NCBI GenBank assembly: GCA_017517815.1
Contig: JAFWYA010000044.1
Location: 1 to 9,404 of the forward strand
Length of the DNA: 9,404 bases
Direction of reading: 5' to 3'
DNA from: Clostridia bacterium
GTDB lineage: Bacteria; Bacillota_A; Clostridia; Christensenellales; Aristaeellaceae
In this document: one piece after another, positions 5,573-9,404 of the stretch
Layout: the number at the start of each line of letters is the position of its first letter
How positions within the stretch are numbered: the stretch's first letter is position 1
Position numbers and translations under genes: made by a program
Notes under the pieces: generated by a model
The model's input: the letters and a program-made list of their open reading frames with translations, nothing else
Database searches by the model: none
Told to the model about the DNA's origin: nothing

Positions 5573-6367
5573 TCAATTAAAATATTTATCGCGGTTTTCA
5601 AGCTCGATGCCCAGCTGCGGGGCGAGCGCTTCGGCGCGGTCGGCGGCATCGCGGTAGCCGGACAGGCCGTTGAACAGATCGTAGGCGTTTTGCAGATCGC
5701 CGGTGTTTTCATATTCTTCGGCCAGCGCATACTGGCTGTCAAGATGGAAGGCCTTGCATTCCACGGCCTGCTCAGCGCTGCTGAGATAATCGCCCAGCAT
5801 GGTGAACAGCACGCCTGCATCACCGTAGTTGCCCTGCGTTTTCAGCTCGATAGCGCGGTTGTAGATTTGGCCGCGCAGGTTGTACAGCCTGTCTTCAGCA
5901 TCGGCAAGCAGGCCTGCCTCTTCATAGCCGTATAAGGCAGCTTCGTAGTCCTTGCGGTCTTCAGCATCGCGGGCGGAACAATAGCTGCGCCAGAGGGATG
6001 CATCCTCAAAGTCACCGAGTGCAGCAAACAGGATGGAGGCATCGGCAAACTGGCCTGCATCCATCAGGCCGTGCGCGCGGCAGTAACGGTAGCGGTCGGC
6101 CCCGTACATGAAGGTTTGTGTCTTTTCAAAGTAGGGCTCTGCTGCGCTGTACTGCCCCTGCTCGTACAAAACCAGTCCGCGGGAATAGGCGGCGTAGGTG
6201 GGGGAATTAGCGTAGTCGTCCAGCCGTTCAAAAGCCTTGACGGCATCGGCATAGTTGCCGGATGCAAACAGGTCAACCGCCTTGGAGTAGGCCAGGCTCA
6301 TATCCTGCGTGCAGGAGGTCAGGCAGGCAGCCGCGCACAAAAGCAAGACCAGCAAACGTTTTTTCAT
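5573..6367 (-). CDS. TPR-like lipoprotein
   Basis: A 264-aa secreted lipoprotein of unknown specific role. The N-terminus is a classic lipoprotein signal: MKKR, a hydrophobic core (LLVLLLCAAAC) and lipobox L16-T-S-C19, so C19 would be lipidated and exposed on the outer face of the membrane. The rest is about six helical TPR-like repeats of 30-35 residues (for example SKAVDLFASGNYADAVKAF, LYEQGQYSAAEPYFEK, AALGDFEDASLW, LGDYLSSAE and GYRDAADRAEAL), with recurrent GNY/GDF turns and DA pairs typical of protein-binding solenoids. AGGAG at 6373-6377 lies 5 bases before the ATG. It lies 22 bases after the GNAT stop and 29 bases before tdk. It is a likely client of the LspA encoded at 2668-3144. Partner proteins are unknown. 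Confidence 0.85.
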   Translation of the reverse strand: MKKRLLVLLLCAAACLTSCTQDMSLAYSKAVDLFASGNYADAVKAFERLDDYANSPTYAAYSRGLVLYEQGQYSAAEPYFEKTQTFMYGADRYRYCRAHGLMDAGQFADASILFAALGDFEDASLWRSYCSARDAEDRKDYEAALYGYEEAGLLADAEDRLYNLRGQIYNRAIELKTQGNYGDAGVLFTMLGDYLSSAEQAVECKAFHLDSQYALAEEYENTGDLQNAYDLFNGLSGYRDAADRAEALAPQLGIELENRDKYFN

Positions 6368-6389
6368 GGCGGCTCCTTTCCTGAATGAA

Positions 6390-6962
6390 TCAGCTTTTTT
6401 TCATAAAATCGCTGCGGACGATAGCGTACAGGTCCACATCGGCGTAGCGGCCCTTGTTGTAGATACGCTGGCGCAGCGTGCCTTCAAACTTCATACCGGC
6501 ATTGGCCATTACATGGCCGCTGGCGGGATTGTCGCTTTCGTGCTGGGCTTCAATGCGGTTAAGGCCCAGTTTGGTAAAGCCAAATTCCACGACGGCATTG
6601 AGCGCCTCGCTCATGTAGCCATGGTTCCAGTGGGCGCGGCTGAGACTGTAGCCCACCTCTGCGGAGCGGTTGTCGGTCTGTACCCACATAAAGCCGATGG
6701 TGCCGATCACCTTGCCGCTGTCGCGCAGAGCGATGGCGAAGGTGCCGGGCGCGGCGTTGCGGTACTGGCGCAGCAGAAAGCGGATATATCCGCGCGTCTG
6801 GTGGATGGACTGGTGCGCGTCCCACAGCACATGACGCGCCACCTCGGGATCGCGGGAGTATTCATACATATCCTCGGCGTCAGACATGCGTACGGGGCGC
6901 AGCACAAGCCGCGGCGTGAGCATGGTGGGCAGGTGGCCGAAGACCTCCATATAGGTCTGCAT
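6390..6962 (-). CDS. GNAT-family N-acetyltransferase (RimJ/RimL-like)
   Basis: Transfers an acetyl group from acetyl-CoA to an amine; the substrate is unknown (RimJ/RimL act on ribosomal protein N-termini, but many relatives act elsewhere). It has 190 aa. Landmarks: TPRLVLRPVRMSDAEDMYEYSRDPEV (16-41), the N-terminal strand-helix; GKVIGTIGFMWV (83-94); AEVGYSLSRAHWNHGYMSEAL (101-121), the acetyl-CoA-binding loop in its RimJ/RimL form; and NPASGHVMANAGMKFEG (145-161), the closing motif. AAGGAA at 6970-6975 precedes the ATG by 7 bases. It is 22 bases upstream of the lipoprotein gene, and a hairpin separates it from the Nudix gene. Confidence 0.9.
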   Translation of the reverse strand: MQTYMEVFGHLPTMLTPRLVLRPVRMSDAEDMYEYSRDPEVARHVLWDAHQSIHQTRGYIRFLLRQYRNAAPGTFAIALRDSGKVIGTIGFMWVQTDNRSAEVGYSLSRAHWNHGYMSEALNAVVEFGFTKLGLNRIEAQHESDNPASGHVMANAGMKFEGTLRQRIYNKGRYADVDLYAIVRSDFMKKS

Positions 6963-7001
6963 GCAGAACTTCCTTTACGAAAAAATGTAACAATTTTTTT
7001 C

Positions 7002-7040
7002 ATCCGGCCGTCCAAAACGGGAACCTTTTGGCAGCCGGAT
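7002..7040. terminator. Interrupted hairpin between the Nudix and GNAT genes
   Basis: ATCCGGC (7002-7008) pairs with GCCGGAT (7034-7040), and inside it CCAAAA (7012-7017) pairs with TTTTGG (7026-7031), with a small asymmetric internal loop. It lies 21 bases after the Nudix stop. Read on the - strand the stem is followed by A-rich, not T-rich, sequence, so it is at best a weak terminator for the Nudix gene and could instead be a processing or stability structure. Confidence 0.45.
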
Positions 7041-7061
7041 TCGTTTATTTGATTGAACGGA

Positions 7062-7607
7062 TCAGCCGTGCAGCTTCTGCCACGCCATCAGCAGGCCGAT
7101 GACGGTTTTGGCGTCACGGAATTCGCCCTTCATCACGCGGTCGACGGCCTCTTTCAGGGGCAGTTTGATCACGTGCAGGAACTCGTCCGGGTCGGGATGA
7201 TCCTCGTGCTGGCTCAGGCCCGTGGCCAGATAAATGCCCAGCACCTCGTCGCAGTAGCCGGGGGTGGGCACAGCGCTGATGAGAAATTCAACGTTCTCAG
7301 CGCGCAGACCGGTTTCTTCCTCCAGCTCGCGAATGGCGGATTCACGGGGATCCGCACCCTTGTACTCCAGCTTGCCGGCGGGGATTTCGAGGGTGAGTTC
7401 ATCCACCGCCACGCGGTGCTGACGCACCATGTACACATTGCCGTCGGCATCCACGGGCACCACGGCGGCGCCGCCCTTATGATGAACGATCTCGCGCTTG
7501 GCGGTTTTGCCGTTGGGCAGGATCACCTGCATGTGGCTCACATTGATCAGCACACCCTCAAAAACCGTCTCGTCAGATACCGGAACCTCGCGAAGATCCT
7601 CGTACAT
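7062..7607 (-). CDS. Nudix hydrolase, ADP-ribose pyrophosphatase type
   Basis: Likely hydrolyses ADP-ribose or a similar nucleoside diphosphate derivative to AMP and a phosphorylated moiety. It has 181 aa, normal for the NudF group. Residues 61-82 (VRQHRVAVDELTLEIPAGKLEY) match the segment before and into the Nudix box, and R93-E-L-E-E-E-T-G-L101 holds the metal-binding glutamates. The first half of the box is one residue longer than G-x5-E and its Glu position reads Ala (G78-KLEYKG-A85). TPGYCDEVLGIYLA follows, as in ADP-ribose pyrophosphatases. The start at 7607 is set by GGAGG at 7616-7620, 8 bases upstream. An in-frame extension to 7757 exists but covers this SD and has no family resemblance. 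First gene of the minus-strand cluster; no clear promoter seen. Confidence 0.9.
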   Translation of the reverse strand: MYEDLREVPVSDETVFEGVLINVSHMQVILPNGKTAKREIVHHKGGAAVVPVDADGNVYMVRQHRVAVDELTLEIPAGKLEYKGADPRESAIRELEEETGLRAENVEFLISAVPTPGYCDEVLGIYLATGLSQHEDHPDPDEFLHVIKLPLKEAVDRVMKGEFRDAKTVIGLLMAWQKLHG

Positions 7608-7651
7608 GTATGTCGCCTCCAAAATTGCATTCCTGTATATATTCGCCGTCG

Positions 7652-7798
7652 GCAGGAAATCCCCCTTGTTGCAAAACGAAAAAGCGTATGGCAGGCTTTC
7701 GATACACTTGTAACACTTGTTCAGCAGGAAATGATGAAGATTGCGAAAATATTTCAAAACTACGTTTTTTTAGAGAAGAAACGGTGAAAATTTCCTGC
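7652..7798. promoter_or_regulatory. Three copies of the 9-mer GCAGGAAAT in the divergent intergenic region
   Basis: The 288-base gap between the Nudix gene and the surface-protein gene holds GCAGGAAAT at 7652-7660 and 7724-7732 on the + strand and at 7798-7790 on the - strand. The last copy ends 9 bases before the -35 of the surface-protein promoter. A 9-base tandem duplication, ACACTTGTA then ACACTTGTT, lies at 7704-7721. These could be regulator-binding sites; this is inference from recurrence only. Confidence 0.3.
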
Positions 7799-7807
7799 AT
7801 ATCTTTC

Positions 7808-7836
7808 TTGACATGCCATGTGAAACCCCGTACAAT
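7808..7836 (+). promoter_or_regulatory. Sigma-A promoter of the repeat-protein gene
   Basis: TTGACA (7808-7813), a perfect -35, and TACAAT (7831-7836), a near-perfect -10, are 17 bases apart. The predicted start is about 7843, giving a leader of about 53 bases. A 5-bp inverted repeat ACATG-C-CATGT (7811-7821) overlaps the -35, and a 10-base palindrome ATAGGCCTAT (7849-7858) lies just after the start site; either could be an operator. Confidence 0.85.
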
Positions 7837-7895
7837 AGGATTGGCCGGATAGGCCTATGATATTGCAAACCCTTTGATTTAAGGAGGATTTATAG

Positions 7896-9404
7896 ATGAC
7901 TGCACGTTTGACGGGAGGCCTCAGACGCATTTGTGCGCTTGTGATGAGCATCTTCATGATTTTGTCACAATTTGCGTATCCTGCTGCAGCTTTTGCGCAG
8001 GATCTGTCGATGCTGCCGACGGTCACCCTGTATTATCAGGAGGGCGAAAACGTCATCAGCATGCCTGTATCGCCGAGTTTGTACGGTGAGGATGCTGTTT
8101 ACTGGGCCATGCTGCCGCAGGCTGCCTTTGAAGGCGCCGGTGTGACGGTAGAGCTACCCACAGGCGACGAGACCACCAGCTACAATTCCAGCTACGGAAC
8201 GCAGCTGTTTCCGTCGGATGCGTCTGCTGTGGATGGCAGCGCTGCTACATACATCGAGGTGTATGTAAATGGTCAGCTGCAGATGAGCAGCCCCATGTAC
8301 TTCTCGTCTGTGGAAATGCCTCAGCCTGAGCAGCCTGCCGTGAACGGCTGGGTGGATGTGGCCTACCGCACGGAAGACGGCGAGTTCATCAATGGCGAAA
8401 CCATTGAATATGAGCCCGGCAGTCATACGGTGTATCCTAACTGGAACCTGATTCCCGAGGGTTATGAACTGCTGAACCAGGAAGCCAGCGTCACGGTTAA
8501 CGATGACGGCAGCTACGATCCCAACCCTGTTGTGTTTACGCTGCGCAAGCAGGTGAGCAATGCATGGGTGACTGTGCAGTATCAGACCGAAGAAGGCGAG
8601 TACATCAACAGCGAAAGCGTTGAGTATGCACCCGGCAATCAGACTGTGTACCCGAACTGGAACCTGATTCCTGAGGGTTATGAACTGCTGAACCAGGAAG
8701 CCAGCGTGACGGTTAACGATGACGGCAGCTACGATCCGAACCCTGTTGTGTTTACGCTGCGCAAGCAGGTGAGCAATGCATGGGTGACCGTGCAGTATCA
8801 GACCGAAGAAGGCGAATACATCAACAGCGAAAGCATTGAGTACGCACCCGGCAATCAGACTGTGTACCCGAACTGGAACCTGATTCCCGAGGGTTATGAA
8901 CTGCTGAACCAGGAAGCCAGCGTGACGGTTAACGATGACGGCAGCTACGATCCGAACCCCGTTGTGTTCACACTGCGCAAGCAGGTGAGCAACGCGTGGG
9001 TGACTGTGCAGTATCAGACCGAAGAAGGCGAGTACATCAACAGCGAAAGCGTTGAGTATGCACCCGGCAATCAGACTGTGTACCCGAACTGGGAGCTGAT
9101 TCCCGAGGGTTATGAACTGCTGAACCAGGAAGCCAGCGTCACGGTTAACGATGACGGCAGCTACGATCCGAACCCCGTTGTGTTTACGCTGCGCAAGCAG
9201 GTGAGCAATGCATGGGTGACCGTGCAGTATCAGACCGAAGAAGGCGAGTACATCAACAGCGAAAGCGTTGAGTATGCACCCGGCAATCAGACTGTGTATC
9301 CGAACTGGGAGCTGATTCCCGAGGGTTATGAACTGTTGAATCAGGAAGCCAGCGTCACGGTTAACGATGACGGCAGCTACGATCCGAACCCCGTTGTGTT
9401 TACG
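7896..9404 (+). CDS. Secreted repeat protein (surface/adhesin-like), 3' end outside window
   Basis: The frame is open from the ATG at 7896 (AAGGAGG at 7881-7887, spacing 8) to the last base, giving 503 residues so far. A Sec signal peptide is clear: RR near residue 10, a hydrophobic core (ICALVMSIFMILSQFAYP) and probable cleavage after A-F-A at 34. Residues 35-148 form a unique region I do not recognise, beta-strand-rich and ending in a Pro/Glu linker (PQPEQP). From residue 149 there are at least five tandem units of 71-72 residues, each with WVTVQYQTEEGEYINSE, PEGYELLNQE and NPVVFTLRKQ. The strand pattern resembles MucBP-type beta-grasp repeats of Gram-positive adhesins, but I cannot assign the family firmly. 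The C-terminus, and so the anchoring mode, is not visible. It is driven by its own strong promoter and oriented away from the minus-strand cluster. Confidence 0.88.
   Translation, partial: MTARLTGGLRRICALVMSIFMILSQFAYPAAAFAQDLSMLPTVTLYYQEGENVISMPVSPSLYGEDAVYWAMLPQAAFEGAGVTVELPTGDETTSYNSSYGTQLFPSDASAVDGSAATYIEVYVNGQLQMSSPMYFSSVEMPQPEQPAVNGWVDVAYRTEDGEFINGETIEYEPGSHTVYPNWNLIPEGYELLNQEASVTVNDDGSYDPNPVVFTLRKQVSNAWVTVQYQTEEGEYINSESVEYAPGNQTVYPNWNLIPEGYELLNQEASVTVNDDGSYDPNPVVFTLRKQVSNAWVTVQYQTEEGEYINSESIEYAPGNQTVYPNWNLIPEGYELLNQEASVTVNDDGSYDPNPVVFTLRKQVSNAWVTVQYQTEEGEYINSESVEYAPGNQTVYPNWELIPEGYELLNQEASVTVNDDGSYDPNPVVFTLRKQVSNAWVTVQYQTEEGEYINSESVEYAPGNQTVYPNWELIPEGYELLNQEASVTVNDDGSYDPNPVVFT
8340..9404 (+). 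repeat. Tandem 216-bp coding repeats
   Basis: Units start at 8340 (213 bp, divergent first half), 8553, 8769, 8985 and 9201 (cut by the window end); from 8553 the period is exactly 216 bp, 72 codons. Units 2-5 differ at only a handful of bases, nearly all synonymous. Amino acid changes are Val to Ile in unit 3 (ESVEY/ESIEY) and Asn to Glu in units 4 and 5 (NWNL/NWEL). Unit 1 differs widely up to about 8436 and is then almost identical to the others, a sharp boundary suggesting recombination between units. Confidence 0.97.

Noticed and set aside
7608..7757. N-terminal extension of the Nudix protein
   Set aside because: The extension covers a good SD (GGAGG, 7616-7620) for the ATG at 7607, and its sequence has no resemblance to the family.
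7760..8026. An 88-codon open frame on the - strand across the surface-protein promoter
   Set aside because: It overlaps a strong promoter, SD and signal-peptide coding sequence on the other strand and shows no recognisable features.
8340..9404. A CRISPR-like or satellite array
   Set aside because: The repeats are 216 bp with no spacers and in frame throughout; they are coding repeats.

Overview
The window looks like chromosomal DNA from an anaerobic, moderately GC-rich Firmicute of class Clostridia. The evidence is the rpsD-rpoA-rplQ order, an L17 with the long clostridial-type insertion, a DUF5665-type gene next to lspA, a clostridial thymidine kinase, strong AAGGAGG ribosome binding sites and a small XRE-type HTH remnant. 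I cannot name the genus from sequence alone.

Layout. (1) 1-2146, + strand: the distal end of a ribosomal protein/RNA polymerase operon (rpsD lacking its first codons, rpoA, rplQ), followed by hairpins and a long rod-shaped terminator-like structure. (2) About 2295-4024, + strand: a compact operon with its own consensus promoter and a 5' hairpin that covers the first ribosome binding site. It encodes a small DUF5665-like membrane protein, signal peptidase II (lspA) and an RluD-family 23S rRNA pseudouridine synthase. (3) 4034-4273: a three-hairpin intergenic element, the decayed remains of a small HTH regulator gene, and a bidirectional terminator. (4) 7607 down to 4281, - strand: a co-oriented cluster of Nudix ADP-ribose pyrophosphatase-like protein, GNAT acetyltransferase, TPR-like lipoprotein, thymidine kinase and a uracil-DNA-glycosylase-superfamily protein. 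A second three-hairpin element lies just before the last gene. (5) 7608-7895: a divergent regulatory region, with a near-perfect sigma-A promoter driving (6) 7896 to the window end: a secreted or surface protein with at least five near-identical 72-residue repeats, cut off by the window edge.

How the genes relate: the first block is core gene expression. The lspA block joins lipoprotein maturation to rRNA modification, a common housekeeping pairing. The minus-strand block has three nucleotide-related activities (Nudix, Tdk, UDG-like) mixed with an acetyltransferase and a lipoprotein. That lipoprotein would itself be a substrate of the LspA encoded nearby. No gene-free stretch exceeds 300 bases.

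The most interesting non-gene signals are: two or three copies of a structure-conserved, sequence-divergent multi-hairpin element that ends directly at a ribosome binding site; the SD-sequestering 5' hairpin of the lspA operon; the homogenised 216-bp coding repeats; and a 9-mer present three times in the divergent promoter region. I found no complete new defence or mobile system.
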